Virus record (IMG/VR): IMGVR_UViG_3300049830_000130
Coordinates: 1-30,448 of that record
Direction: 5' to 3' (one strand)
DNA length: 30,448 nt
Source of the DNA: a virus
The notes beneath the pieces were generated by a model. It ran no database searches and was not told the origin of the DNA. It was given only the letters and a program-made list of their open reading frames with translations. Position 1 is the first letter of the stretch; every line of letters begins with the position of its first letter. The position numbers were made by a program, and so were the translations under genes. Below, one piece after another: positions 1 to 7,843 of this stretch.

Positions 1-638
1 GAGGCTGCGCTGTGGATGAGTATAAGTCTTGAGAAAAATCCTTGACCAATTGCACTGGAAGGAAACGCAAGAGAGAAGCCAGTTGCTGTATTACCTCCGA
101 GAAGGCTAATACTTGGGTTGGGAATCTTGATAGATTTTCCATTTTTCACCTTATTCTCGTAGGCGCCGCCGGACCAATCCCACAGGTTACCCAGTATGGA
201 CATGAACTCAATATTACCGTTCCCGATAAAGTCATTGAATTCGCCTGCTACAATAAAATTCGGGGTAGTTCGTGTGTCTTCTTCGCAGCTAGTGAATCTA
301 TTTCCAAACAGTGATGCAGAGGAAATATCTCCGGATTCGTCAAGATCTTCATTCTGTTCTCCTAGGTCAAGTAGATACTTTTCTTTACTGGTTCTTTCAG
401 CACTGAAGTGATTGTATCCAGATAGTTTGAGTGTACTCTTTGCCAGGTTGATTGCAGTACTCTTGCGAGTACCACTTTCTCCCATCAGCATTACGTATAG
501 ATTAGGGTAGTATGTGAAATAGCCGTCGCCGTAAAAGCAATTACGTTCAAGGAGTGCGCCAATAGCAGTGAGTAAAGACCATCTGTGAAAGATAGTTGGT
601 GGTTCTGTATTCTCCACGTAGCGGAGATACTCGTCCAT
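1..638 (-). CDS. DUF3987-like helicase/primase ATPase (3' part missing)
   Basis: The gene reads leftwards from an ATG at 638 and is cut by the window edge after about 212 codons. The protein opens MDEYLRYVENTEPP and has a Walker A loop, GESGTRKST, at residues 53-61. Downstream lie acidic and glycine-rich stretches (VAGEFNDFIG, LLGGNTATGF) typical of DUF3987-type P-loop proteins, which phages and mobile elements use as replicative helicases or primase-helicases. It would act at the fork with the DNA polymerase encoded upstream on the same strand. It starts 22 bases after the stop of the preceding small gene, so it is probably in the same transcript. The family call rests on the P-loop, the pattern around it and the context. 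The C-terminus is not visible, so a primase domain cannot be judged. Confidence 0.65.
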   Translation of the reverse strand, partial: MDEYLRYVENTEPPTIFHRWSLLTAIGALLERNCFYGDGYFTYYPNLYVMLMGESGTRKSTAINLAKSTLKLSGYNHFSAERTSKEKYLLDLGEQNEDLDESGDISSASLFGNRFTSCEEDTRTTPNFIVAGEFNDFIGNGNIEFMSILGNLWDWSGGAYENKVKNGKSIKIPNPSISLLGGNTATGFSLAFPSSAIGQGFFSRLILIHSAA

Positions 639-660
639 GATTGTCACGTTGGCGCCTTGG

Positions 661-897
661 TTATGGTTTCTCCTTATGTCTCATCTTACACGCACTATCC
701 TGTGCATAGTAATCCATGAGAGGTGAACCGTGTTGAATGATATCTGCCAGATGTTTCCATTCTGGCTCTGCTTCGGGAAAACAGTTTAATGCTCTGTTAA
801 GCAGATTTAAGAAAGAAGGAATTGAAGTCTCAGGAATAGAGAGGATCAATCCTTGGTTTGGTTCCCGTTTATATTTAATATCACTGTAGGTTGGCAT
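661..897 (-). CDS. hypothetical protein, 78 aa
   Basis: This small gene lies between the HNH endonuclease and the helicase/primase. I chose the ATG at 897 because AGGA lies 8 bases upstream; an earlier in-frame ATG at 966 would give a long overlap with the endonuclease gene. The protein begins MPTYSDIKYKREPNQG, has a central EPEWKHLADIIQHGSPLMDYY stretch and a basic C-terminus (KMRHKEKP). No family is recognised. It overlaps the end of the endonuclease gene by 17 bases, which fits the packed leftward transcript. Confidence 0.55.
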   Translation of the reverse strand: MPTYSDIKYKREPNQGLILSIPETSIPSFLNLLNRALNCFPEAEPEWKHLADIIQHGSPLMDYYAQDSACKMRHKEKP

Positions 898-1366
898 TGG
901 TATTCCTGGAGAGATGATAAGCGAACTCGCCCTGATATTTAGCTGCAGCTTTTTCATAGGCTGCACTTGCTTGCTCTTCTGTTACGAATACACCTAAATA
1001 CTTACGTATTCCATTAACTGAAATGCGAGCCATGTATCCATCTCTAGCCTTATATACACCCTTGGCTAACAAACCATTACGTAACTTTCCTCTGTTAGCC
1101 ATATTCTGCGCACGCGTTGCCACTCTTAGGTTATCCCTGGTATTATTCAAGGTATCGCCATCTCGGTGGTCTACGTCCAATGCGGGAAAGTTCAGTACGT
1201 AATTTGATAATCGCTTTTTTCTGTGCGGTCCTGTCGTAAATGTAACTATCTTATAGCCATCTGGTCTAGTATATACTGACAATCCCCAGTGCATTACATC
1301 TAGAGCTATGTCGATGTCTACAAGTACTGTTTGACCTGTAGCAATTAGCTTAACTGACATGTGCAT
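881..1366 (-). CDS. HNH homing-type endonuclease with AP2 DNA-binding domain
   Basis: The protein has 161 residues. The HNH core is at residues 65-81, VDHRDGDTLNNTRDNLR, with D66-H67 and N79 as likely metal/catalytic positions, followed by the usual RVATRAQNMANR helix. The C-terminal third (about 100-150: GVYKARDGYMARI, YLGVFVTEEQASAAY) is an AP2/ERF-like DNA-binding domain. HNH-AP2 proteins are common free-standing homing endonucleases in phages; they cut cognate DNA lacking the insertion and so spread themselves. Its ATG overlaps the polymerase stop (TAATG), and a second ATG two codons on (1360) is an alternative start. Its place directly behind the DNA polymerase gene is a favoured site for such elements. 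Confidence 0.9.
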   Translation of the reverse strand: MHMSVKLIATGQTVLVDIDIALDVMHWGLSVYTRPDGYKIVTFTTGPHRKKRLSNYVLNFPALDVDHRDGDTLNNTRDNLRVATRAQNMANRGKLRNGLLAKGVYKARDGYMARISVNGIRKYLGVFVTEEQASAAYEKAAAKYQGEFAYHLSRNTNANLQ

Positions 1367-3780
1367 TACTCAGTGAGGTTCCAATGGGTTGCTCCGACTC
1401 CAGCTTTTCCAGCCTTAGTGTCAGCAGGTACTGTGAAGGTTCTAACCTTGGAGTCGCAGGATTGTATTGTGACTGCGATTTCCATAGCGTTTCTAACTCC
1501 CTCACAATATTTAGCATGGCATCCGCGCTTGAAGCCGTATAGGATAGAGTCGTGAATTTGAGCGTAGAGTCTAAACTCAGAGTTCCCAAGTGCAAACTTA
1601 TAGAAGACAGTAAGATAGGCTTCATTAAGAGTTCTCCCGTTTAGTGATTGGGGGACGTGAGCTACCAGAGCGTTAAGATCACGTTTAGACTTGTCAGGAT
1701 GGCCAAAGCAGTAACGAGTCCAGTCACCTTCTTCAATATAAACATTCGCAGGAATCTTCTCGGTTCGGGCCACGTGATGATATACGCGCGAAGTGAGCTT
1801 AGAAGTTTCCAGCACAGAACGCACAACCCAAGGGTAATACACTTTTGCAATATTAGGATAGGTAGCATGAAATCGCTCCAGTAGATATTCGCAGACTCGG
1901 ATCAGGCTCCACGCAGTCGGCAACGAGAGCATCTGCTTAGCATGCGCTACTCGCTCCTGACCCATGGTTTCCAACATAATCATTGCGCCCATATTGTAGT
2001 TAGCGCCGTGGTTAGTTCTTTTGCTGAGATCACGGAGTGGCTTATCGAGAGTCTTTCCGAGTTCATTGTCAAATATTTCGGCATAGGGTTTGCCGAAGAA
2101 CGCGCTGGCATTGTGTGCGTGGAAATCATTTTCACTGTCGAGTGCTGCGAGTAGTGCGCTATCTCCAGATATATTCGCAGTGTCTCTTGATTCGGCTTGC
2201 TTGAGGTCACATTCCGCCAGAAACATTCCATCATCTGCTGCAATCGTGGTCTTATATGTTCCGGTACGTGGTCCATTCTGTATGTTAAATCCACACCAAA
2301 AGGCGTGTGAGTTAGAGGACAATCTAGCAGTATCGGTACCGTGTGGATTGAGTGAATACAAGATTCTACCATCTGGTTCTCCTACAGTTTGGGCTTGATT
2401 ATCTCGTGCACTTCCGTAGGCGAAGAACTCAGCGGTGTCCTCTCCAGTACCCAGATAAGTGCTAATATTTTTACGTAGCTTACGGATTGCTTGAACTAGC
2501 TTAAGGATTCGGCGGCCGAATGGATGTGCAAGAAGGGCTTTCTCAATAACCTTGTCATTGTAGGAATTTCCTTCTTCGTATTCACCCTCACTGTTTCTCT
2601 TGCTAACCTCGGCGAACTCGCTAAGACCAAGTACCTTAAACAATGCTTCCATCTGCTTAGGGCTGTTGGTATTGAAGTATGGAACTCCGAGGATGTTGTT
2701 CAGACTGGATTGCAGCTTACCCAATTCCCCTGTATCCTTAGCAACAGCTGCTTTCATAGCAGCAGGATCGCGGCGCACCCCAGTCATTTCACTAAGCAAA
2801 CAAGGAAACACTAGCGGGAATTCGAGAGTGTAGTTCTTGCGTGCCCAAGCTGGCATCTGTAGCATCTGAAGCAGCCATACATTTGCCGTGACCCAAGCAT
2901 CGAGAGCATTGTATTTATAGTATAGATATTTATCTCCGACCTTAGCCAAGTCTTTCCAATAACAACTTTCTCGCAGGAAGAAAGCGTTGAGGAAGCCAAG
3001 ATCTTTAGGAAGCTCGCTATACCAGGAATGGAATAAATGTGCTGTATCCCAGAGCCAGTTGCTAACGGGGCAATTGAATCGGAGGAAGTAAGCGTTATCG
3101 TACTTTCCGTTCTGGAATATCTTGGGGCATGGCAGTGCATTCAGTCTCCGTACATACGACAGATTATAAGTGCTAGTGAAAGGCACAACATAGCCGCGAG
3201 TGCTAATGTTTCCAGCCACGTCAACAAATATTCCGACATATCCGACACAAGAAATCGCTGCATCTTGCTTGACGCTTTCAATGTCAATTGCGATTGCATA
3301 GGCGGAGGCAAGATCAGATTCTGCGGCTGCGAGTTGTTCTCCAGTGTTACATACGGTGAAGGAGAAGGCGGTACTGGAATGCCATCTATTGGGTTGAGTG
3401 AGCTTTGATACATGACGCTCCAGTACAAATTTACCGTAGGTTTTGGTAACACATTGCTTGAGTGGGTTGAGTACTACAATCTCAATCTGATCCCGCAATC
3501 CCGGCTTAGGCGATAGAGTGAAAAAGGAACCAGCATAATCATTAATGCTTGGTTTCTTTTTAAGTCCGGTCGGCCAGTCTTTCTCAACAAGTTTCCAGAG
3601 AAACGCGGCCTGTGTGGTGAATACTTTGGTGATATTCTTTTTGGCGCAGTATTCCCGGACTTGCTCTAGGTACTGGATATCTTGCAGGATTACGAATGAG
3701 GAAGTACAGGCAGAGAGAAGTGGTTTCAGGTAGCCTGTGAACTTCTCATCTGCTGGAGTTCCTAGAAATAAGGCGTTCAT
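1366..3780 (-). CDS. polA: family A DNA polymerase with 3'-5' exonuclease domain
   Basis: The protein has 804 residues and is the replicative polymerase of the phage. The exonuclease motifs are Exo I AIDIES (D166, E168), Exo II NGKYD (224-228) and Exo III YNALD (290-294). The polymerase motifs are DTARLSS..NIQN (about 483-502), motif A CDLKQAESR (D525), motif B RDLSKRTNHGANYNMG (about 583-597) and motif C QIHDSILYGF (H743, D744). Motif C has Ser where most family members have Glu. The start is the ATG at 3780, with AGGA about 8 bases upstream; starting further out would run into the tRNA gene. The length suits phage polymerases lacking a 5'-3' exonuclease domain. The stop overlaps the start of the HNH gene. 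Confidence 0.95.
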   Translation of the reverse strand: MNALFLGTPADEKFTGYLKPLLSACTSSFVILQDIQYLEQVREYCAKKNITKVFTTQAAFLWKLVEKDWPTGLKKKPSINDYAGSFFTLSPKPGLRDQIEIVVLNPLKQCVTKTYGKFVLERHVSKLTQPNRWHSSTAFSFTVCNTGEQLAAAESDLASAYAIAIDIESVKQDAAISCVGYVGIFVDVAGNISTRGYVVPFTSTYNLSYVRRLNALPCPKIFQNGKYDNAYFLRFNCPVSNWLWDTAHLFHSWYSELPKDLGFLNAFFLRESCYWKDLAKVGDKYLYYKYNALDAWVTANVWLLQMLQMPAWARKNYTLEFPLVFPCLLSEMTGVRRDPAAMKAAVAKDTGELGKLQSSLNNILGVPYFNTNSPKQMEALFKVLGLSEFAEVSKRNSEGEYEEGNSYNDKVIEKALLAHPFGRRILKLVQAIRKLRKNISTYLGTGEDTAEFFAYGSARDNQAQTVGEPDGRILYSLNPHGTDTARLSSNSHAFWCGFNIQNGPRTGTYKTTIAADDGMFLAECDLKQAESRDTANISGDSALLAALDSENDFHAHNASAFFGKPYAEIFDNELGKTLDKPLRDLSKRTNHGANYNMGAMIMLETMGQERVAHAKQMLSLPTAWSLIRVCEYLLERFHATYPNIAKVYYPWVVRSVLETSKLTSRVYHHVARTEKIPANVYIEEGDWTRYCFGHPDKSKRDLNALVAHVPQSLNGRTLNEAYLTVFYKFALGNSEFRLYAQIHDSILYGFKRGCHAKYCEGVRNAMEIAVTIQSCDSKVRTFTVPADTKAGKAGVGATHWNLTE

Positions 3781-3797
3781 TCTAGTTCCTGTGTGAG

Positions 3798-3891
3798 TGG
3801 TGCGAGTGGTGGGATTCGAACCCACAGTGTGATCGTTAATCTGTGTCTGATTTTAAGTCAGGTGCGTCTCAACCAATTTCGCCACACTCGC
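3798..3891 (-). tRNA. tRNA-Leu (anticodon UAA), CCA encoded
   Basis: The reverse strand folds as a class II tRNA. The acceptor arms are GCGAGTG (3891-3885) and CACTCGC (3808-3802), followed by discriminator A and an encoded CCA ending at 3798. The anticodon loop CTTAAAA holds TAA at 3855-3853. A long variable arm is typical of tRNA-Leu, and the T arm is GTGGG-TTCGAAT-CCCAC. It would read UUA and UUG. It lies only 17 bases before the DNA polymerase start and just after a terminator, so it is probably cut out of the polymerase transcript. Confidence 0.95.
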
Positions 3892-3901
3892 TGCGGTAAT
3901 G

Positions 3902-3940
3902 AAAATGCCCCGGCCTGTACTCAAACAAACCAGGGCACTT
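3902..3940 (-). terminator. rho-independent terminator
   Basis: On the minus strand, AAGTGCCCTGG and CCGGGGCATTTT form an 11-bp stem (two G-U pairs) around a 14-16 base loop, ending in a short T run. It follows the 160-residue gene and precedes tRNA-Leu. It would limit, but probably not abolish, read-through into the tRNA and polymerase. Confidence 0.75.
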
Positions 3941-3954
3941 GATATTACAGCAGG

Positions 3955-4437
3955 TTATGCTTCGACGATCAGATCAGAGAACACTTGATACTGCGGAGCT
4001 TCGCCGCCGCCAGCAGGTGCCTTACCTGCACGAGTTCCCATAACTAGCAGAACATCGTCAGCAGTGTTCAAAACTTCCAGCAGTTCCGGAACCTTCTTCA
4101 GACCAGTTGCAGCAGCAATCGGCTTCAGCAGATTCTTCAGGCCACCTTGGCCATACTCATTTTCCCAAGTGTAACGAACTTGAGTTTCAGAGCCGACATC
4201 CGGCGGAGTGCTTTCGGCACTGGCAAGTTCACGCACTTCCAACAACTTCGCAGTAACAGTAATGTGCGTTTCCATTGCACCCGTCTTTGCATTCTTCTTC
4301 TTTTCTTGCTTGATACCGGGCTTGACCTTGTAGACGCCAGCCGGGAAGTTACTCCAGCTAGGCAGATCATTCATGTCATCCAGAGTTGCATCCAACAGGT
4401 CGAGAGTGGAGACGGAGGCGTTGTTCAGATCGGTCAT
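3955..4437 (-). CDS. hypothetical protein, possible ssDNA-binding protein
   Basis: The protein has 160 residues. It has an acidic N-terminus, a predicted beta-rich middle (FPAGVYKVKPGI, ETHITVTAKLLEVREL, ETQVRYTWENEYGQGGLK), a conserved-looking helix (LLKPIAAATGLKKVPELLEVL) and a strand-rich C-terminus (DDVLLVMGTRAGK, QYQVFSDLIVEA). This layout and the place next to a Sak4-like ATPase and DNA polymerase suggest an OB-type single-stranded DNA-binding protein, but I see no diagnostic motif, so this is inference. A GAAAGA element lies upstream of the ATG at 4437. A terminator follows the gene directly. Confidence 0.8.
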   Translation of the reverse strand: MTDLNNASVSTLDLLDATLDDMNDLPSWSNFPAGVYKVKPGIKQEKKKNAKTGAMETHITVTAKLLEVRELASAESTPPDVGSETQVRYTWENEYGQGGLKNLLKPIAAATGLKKVPELLEVLNTADDVLLVMGTRAGKAPAGGGEAPQYQVFSDLIVEA

Positions 4438-4494
4438 GATTTGGTTCTTTCAGTTTACGGTTAGTTTGTACAGAATTGTACTTCAGGGGGAGAG

Positions 4495-4812
4495 TTACTT
4501 TTGGCAGTCAGAGAGACAAGCGGCGTAGCCAGCAATATCTACTGCACTGTCATGATGGTCGGGATTGTTTCCAAGGCGGGCCACCTTGATAAGCATGCAC
4601 ATAACTGCTACGTCGGCGCTAGCGATCTCAGTTCGCGCAGTGTTAACTGCAAGGTAGGAGTTCCAGAGATTAGCAATATGTTGGAAGTTATCTTCCGGAT
4701 TGCCGTAGTTTGCATTACGATCATGGTGAGTGATCTGCATAGCTTCTTGCAGCAAAGCGGATCGCTTAGTATCCGGAAGCGGCGTAGGCTTTTGTTTACT
4801 GGGGGCTGGCAT
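4495..4812 (-). CDS. DUF6378-like phage protein
   Basis: The protein has 105 residues. The core matches the DUF6378 pattern as I recall it: HHDRNANYGNPEDNFQHIANLW, then DVAVMCMLIKVARLGNNPD and HHDSAVDIAGYAACL. The family is widespread in phages. The all-helical fold with HD and DxxxD-like acidic residues recalls nucleotide pyrophosphohydrolases, but no activity is established to my knowledge. The ATG at 4812 has AAGGAA 9 bases upstream and overlaps the end of the ATPase gene by 17 bases, so the two are co-translated. Confidence 0.85.
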   Translation of the reverse strand: MPAPSKQKPTPLPDTKRSALLQEAMQITHHDRNANYGNPEDNFQHIANLWNSYLAVNTARTEIASADVAVMCMLIKVARLGNNPDHHDSAVDIAGYAACLSDCQK

Positions 4813-5674
4813 TGAGTTTGTTCCTTAGTGCGCTGAGTGAATTGACAGCTTGAGTTCCAGGGGTAGGTGAGGCAGGATTAATTTGTTTGACATTTCCTTT
4901 CATGATATCGAGTAGTGAAGGATTCTTTCCGGCTTTCTCTAGCACTGCGCCGGACCGCGAGCCAGTTGTGATTCCGTTCTTGTAGAGAGTACTGGAACCG
5001 AATTCATGCTTTCCGTTTGTGACTTGAGCATAGACAACGTGGTCGAAATACTTGGCGACATTGCGGCTAGAATTTCTGCTTCCCATGACTGGAACAACTC
5101 GCTCTTTTCCGTCTTCAAGTTCCGCCGTCGTGTCGTGCGTAATGCAGATAACATGACACTTAAGTTGCTGCACATACGACAAGAACATGTCCACGAACTT
5201 GGCAAGATTACCCCAGTCATCTGTTTGCATTTTATACATCTCATCCTGTTCCTTCGTGATATGTGCAATAAAGGAATTGGAGAGTTGCGTGAGTGAATCG
5301 ATTACGAGAATTGTTCCCTGTGGAAGTTCATTAAGACAAACTTCTTCGGCCGGCTTTCCCATCTTCCCGCAAGCAAGACAGTTTACTTTACCGTGTTCCT
5401 GGCAGATACTGACTTTGAGACCTTTGATAACTTTAAGCATCGTTTCTGCTGCGATGGGAAAACCTCGCGTATCTGGAATACTGATAATGTTGATCCGCTC
5501 TTGCTGTTCGGAAGGAAGTTTAAAGAGAGTGTCCTTTCCTGCTTCCAGATCAAACCAGAGTAGATCGAAATCTGAACTAAGGTTACCGGCAATCTCAGTC
5601 TTTCCAGTCTTAGGCGGACCATAAAGTAGAACTCGCTGGGTTGTGGATGGAGATAGTGTGGATAGTTTAGCCAT
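4796..5674 (-). CDS. Sak4-like RecA-fold ATPase
   Basis: The protein has 292 residues. Walker A is GPPKTGKT (residues 19-26), Walker B is TILVIDS (121-127), and a CHVICITHD strand (173-181) fits motif III of RecA-type folds. This is the layout of phage Sak4-like single-strand-annealing or recombination ATPases (AAA_24 class). Between the Walker motifs is a Cys/His cluster (C91, H94, C99, C102, C113) that could bind zinc; this insertion looks unusual. I chose the ATG at 5674, 11 bases past the nuclease stop; a TTG at 5713 is possible. Neither has a clear SD, so translation may be coupled to the nuclease gene. The neighbouring nuclease and polymerase support a recombination/replication role. 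Confidence 0.85.
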   Translation of the reverse strand: MAKLSTLSPSTTQRVLLYGPPKTGKTEIAGNLSSDFDLLWFDLEAGKDTLFKLPSEQQERINIISIPDTRGFPIAAETMLKVIKGLKVSICQEHGKVNCLACGKMGKPAEEVCLNELPQGTILVIDSLTQLSNSFIAHITKEQDEMYKMQTDDWGNLAKFVDMFLSYVQQLKCHVICITHDTTAELEDGKERVVPVMGSRNSSRNVAKYFDHVVYAQVTNGKHEFGSSTLYKNGITTGSRSGAVLEKAGKNPSLLDIMKGNVKQINPASPTPGTQAVNSLSALRNKLNASPQ

Positions 5675-5684
5675 GATTAGGATG

Positions 5685-6782
5685 TTAAGAGTTGCGTTCA
5701 ACCTGTCTGTCAATGATATCAGCTAGTGTGAATCTATGAGTATATCTCGCTTCCGCTATCTCAATGTGTTCCTTGCTTTCCGTCATTGGCTTAGCCAAAT
5801 AAGAAGTGCTAAGATTGCATACATTAAGATACTCACAATCACGGAAGAAAGAGTAGCACGATTCGCCGCGCTTAGGATAGAAACCAATTTCTTCATATCG
5901 GGTGATATCCTCTACGTCAAACACTAGACTGCGAATCCACTCGGCCCGCGATGCAAATGTCTTGCTGAAGGGCAGGCAGATAAATTCTAGAGTGCTTGTG
6001 CTGTAAACCAAATACAGAACCGAATAGCTAGATATACCAGGGAACAGTGAATCAAGCACGACACTGTATCCGAGAGCTTGTCCGCTATTCTTATAAGTCG
6101 CGGATGCCACCTGAGATATCCAAGTGGTCTTACATTCCAGAACAATGATTTCGCCAGTTTCCTTGTTGCGAAGTACAGCATCCACGAAACCGCGATAGAC
6201 AAAGCCGTCAAACACGCTGACAGCAAAGCCCAGCTCGCAAGCTGGTTCCAATACTCCGGTGGCAGGATTTGGTACATATACAAGTTCCAGTTCTTCAAGG
6301 AATCCTGCATTGCGCAGGGCTATGAATTTGCGAATGCATTGGATTGCTTCTGCAAAGCTCTTGTGTCGCTTAGGGTCACTATCCCAGAGATTCACACTAT
6401 CCCACATAAGGAATAGTTTCCAAGTGATTTGCTGGATACTCAGACCTTGAAATACTAACTGGAGACCTTCGCCAACTACATGCCCGAACGCGAACGTAAC
6501 ATTTGCAACTTCATCTTGAGTTGCTCGCTCGGACTTGAGTTTGTAGAGCTGGAACTTTCGGGGGCAACTGTGGAGAGTGAGGAGACTGGAATAACTGAGG
6601 AGCTGGATTCTGGGATCGATGCTTCCGCTGACTGCTTTGATTGGATCAATGCCTCCAGTACCGGACCCAGGCTCTGTATTTCCGAGTTCTTCACCATCAA
6701 GCAAAGCGCCGAAGTTTCCCCCGGCATCCATTTCTGCGGATTCCAGGGAGGTGTCCTTAATGGATGTTGCTTTAATTCCCAT
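5685..6782 (-). CDS. PD-(D/E)XK nuclease of the Cas4/RecB type
   Basis: The protein has 365 residues. The catalytic motif is D201 (RGFVDAV), then ECK at 216-218 (IIVLECKTTW), then a QxxxY-like QALGYS at 235-240. The N-terminal domain contains SYSSLLTLHSCPRKFQLYK (about 63-81). C73 together with C309, C316 and C322 near the C-terminus resembles the four-cysteine Fe-S staple of Cas4 and AddB nucleases. It would resect DNA ends for the adjacent annealing ATPase. Residues 1-50 are low-complexity. The ATG at 6782 has a strong AGGAG. The first 307 bases overlap the end of the preceding gene in another frame. Confidence 0.9.
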   Translation of the reverse strand: MGIKATSIKDTSLESAEMDAGGNFGALLDGEELGNTEPGSGTGGIDPIKAVSGSIDPRIQLLSYSSLLTLHSCPRKFQLYKLKSERATQDEVANVTFAFGHVVGEGLQLVFQGLSIQQITWKLFLMWDSVNLWDSDPKRHKSFAEAIQCIRKFIALRNAGFLEELELVYVPNPATGVLEPACELGFAVSVFDGFVYRGFVDAVLRNKETGEIIVLECKTTWISQVASATYKNSGQALGYSVVLDSLFPGISSYSVLYLVYSTSTLEFICLPFSKTFASRAEWIRSLVFDVEDITRYEEIGFYPKRGESCYSFFRDCEYLNVCNLSTSYLAKPMTESKEHIEIAEARYTHRFTLADIIDRQVERNS

Positions 6783-7027
6783 TCGTATAACTCCTGTTGT
6801 TCTGGAAATGTGATTAAGGATATGAGTCTGACAAGATCATGGAAATCAAGTACACTACAATCTGTTGCGTATAGATTAATTAGTGGCGTGAATATCTTTT
6901 CGGCGCGCGCCTTGCGATCAAATGCAAAGTCAGGATGAACTAAGAGCGCCATATAATGAAACCTGCGATCCGTAGTGCGGTACTGCAAACGAACGCAGGC
7001 CGCTATTAGGTAGATTTTAGGTTTCAT
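6476..7027 (-). CDS. hypothetical protein, 183 aa, long overlap with nuclease gene
   Basis: The first 80 or so residues lie in DNA not used by another gene and look protein-like (HYMALLVHPDFAFDRKARAE, then LISLITFPEQQELYEWELKQ). The last 100 residues run through the 5' end of the nuclease gene in a different frame and become Ser-rich. The upstream part is likely real. How far translation runs depends on there being no stop until 6476, and I saw none. An inner ATG at 6952 with GCAGGT upstream is an alternative start. No family is recognised. A frameshift joining this product to the nuclease cannot be excluded, but the nuclease has its own strong SD. Confidence 0.55.
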   Translation of the reverse strand: MKPKIYLIAACVRLQYRTTDRRFHYMALLVHPDFAFDRKARAEKIFTPLINLYATDCSVLDFHDLVRLISLITFPEQQELYEWELKQHPLRTPPWNPQKWMPGETSALCLMVKNSEIQSLGPVLEALIQSKQSAEASIPESSSSVIPVSSLSTVAPESSSSTNSSPSEQLKMKLQMLRSRSGM

Positions 7028-7057
7028 GGTTATGGAGTTCGTTGCTGGTTCGGGATG

Positions 7058-7588
7058 CTAGAACCCAAGTGAGGCAGTAGTTACCGGACCCTTCTTCGCC
7101 TTAGTGCCGGACGTTGCAGACTTGATTGTGATTGCTGCGAGATCAGTATCAACAACCTTTTCCAGCCCGCTGATAACTACTTCCATCTGCGACTCAGAGA
7201 GGAGAGTTACACACTCAGGATATGTGCGAAGAGTAGCCCAGATATCATGAAGTAGGCGAGGCATACTAGGATGCGCATCGTGAATTGCTACCGTGAGTTC
7301 CTGAATAGAATCTGCCACCCGTTGGAAGTTGACCGTTCCCGCACTTTCCACGCTTGCTGCGGATTGCAACTCAGATTTGCTGCTTTCTGCACTTGCTTTC
7401 GCTGCGGCTTCAAGACGAAGTAAGCCAGAATTGACGACTCCCGCCCCGGGCGAGACTGGTTGCGTTGCTTGCGAGTGGAGTTGTTGGTTCGCATGGTTGA
7501 TTTCCTTTGATTGAATATCACTTACTTGCTGCTCGGGCGGTGCAAACTTTGCTCTAATTGCATCTAGCTTAGCGCTATTAAGTCCCAT
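7058..7588 (-). CDS. hypothetical protein with MGLNS N-terminus and LGF C-terminus
   Basis: The protein has 176 residues. The ATG at 7588 is preceded by GGGGAAATAATC. It opens MGLNSAKLDAIRAKF, nearly the same as the SF1 helicase N-terminus. A Gln/Ser/Ala-rich linker follows, then a compact helical C-terminal domain (HDAHPSMPRLLHDIWATLR, then ECVTLLSESQMEVVISGLEK). It ends with a Lys-rich segment and ASLGF. The domain is not recognised. The shared ends suggest it binds the same partner as the helicase or as the other LGF-ending proteins. Confidence 0.8.
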   Translation of the reverse strand: MGLNSAKLDAIRAKFAPPEQQVSDIQSKEINHANQQLHSQATQPVSPGAGVVNSGLLRLEAAAKASAESSKSELQSAASVESAGTVNFQRVADSIQELTVAIHDAHPSMPRLLHDIWATLRTYPECVTLLSESQMEVVISGLEKVVDTDLAAITIKSATSGTKAKKGPVTTASLGF

Positions 7589-7608
7589 GATTATTTCCCC
7601 TAGTCCAA

Positions 7609-7842
7609 TCAATCCAGTTCATCGTATAGTCCTTTCTTCTCTGCGATCCACTCACTGATAACTAGATTATCTTCTTCATCTGCGTTAGCTGAGCGACAGA
7701 TACTAGTTACTTGGGACAGTGGAAACCAGCTTTGCCCGCTGATATCATAAGGTTTCATTCCGGGCGCAGTCAGCAGAGAACTGTATTTAAACAGGATAGC
7801 TTTATCGGATTCAGCTTGTATGATACCAAATATAGTAGGCAT
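7609..7842 (-). CDS. hypothetical phage protein, 77 aa
   Basis: It begins MPTIFGIIQAESDKA at the ATG at 7842 behind GGAG. The protein carries SWFPLSQV and VISEWIAEKKGLYDE, a pattern I recall from a common small phage protein family of unknown function with a WxPxSQ...EWxAxKKGL signature. The start sits 2 bases from the upstream stop and the stop lies just before the next gene's SD, so it is part of one transcript. Confidence 0.75.
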   Translation of the reverse strand: MPTIFGIIQAESDKAILFKYSSLLTAPGMKPYDISGQSWFPLSQVTSICRSANADEEDNLVISEWIAEKKGLYDELD

Positions 7843-7843
7843 A

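Noticed and set aside
3781-3825. 15-codon extension of the polymerase
   Set aside because: It would lie inside the tRNA gene; the ATG at 3780 has its own SD.
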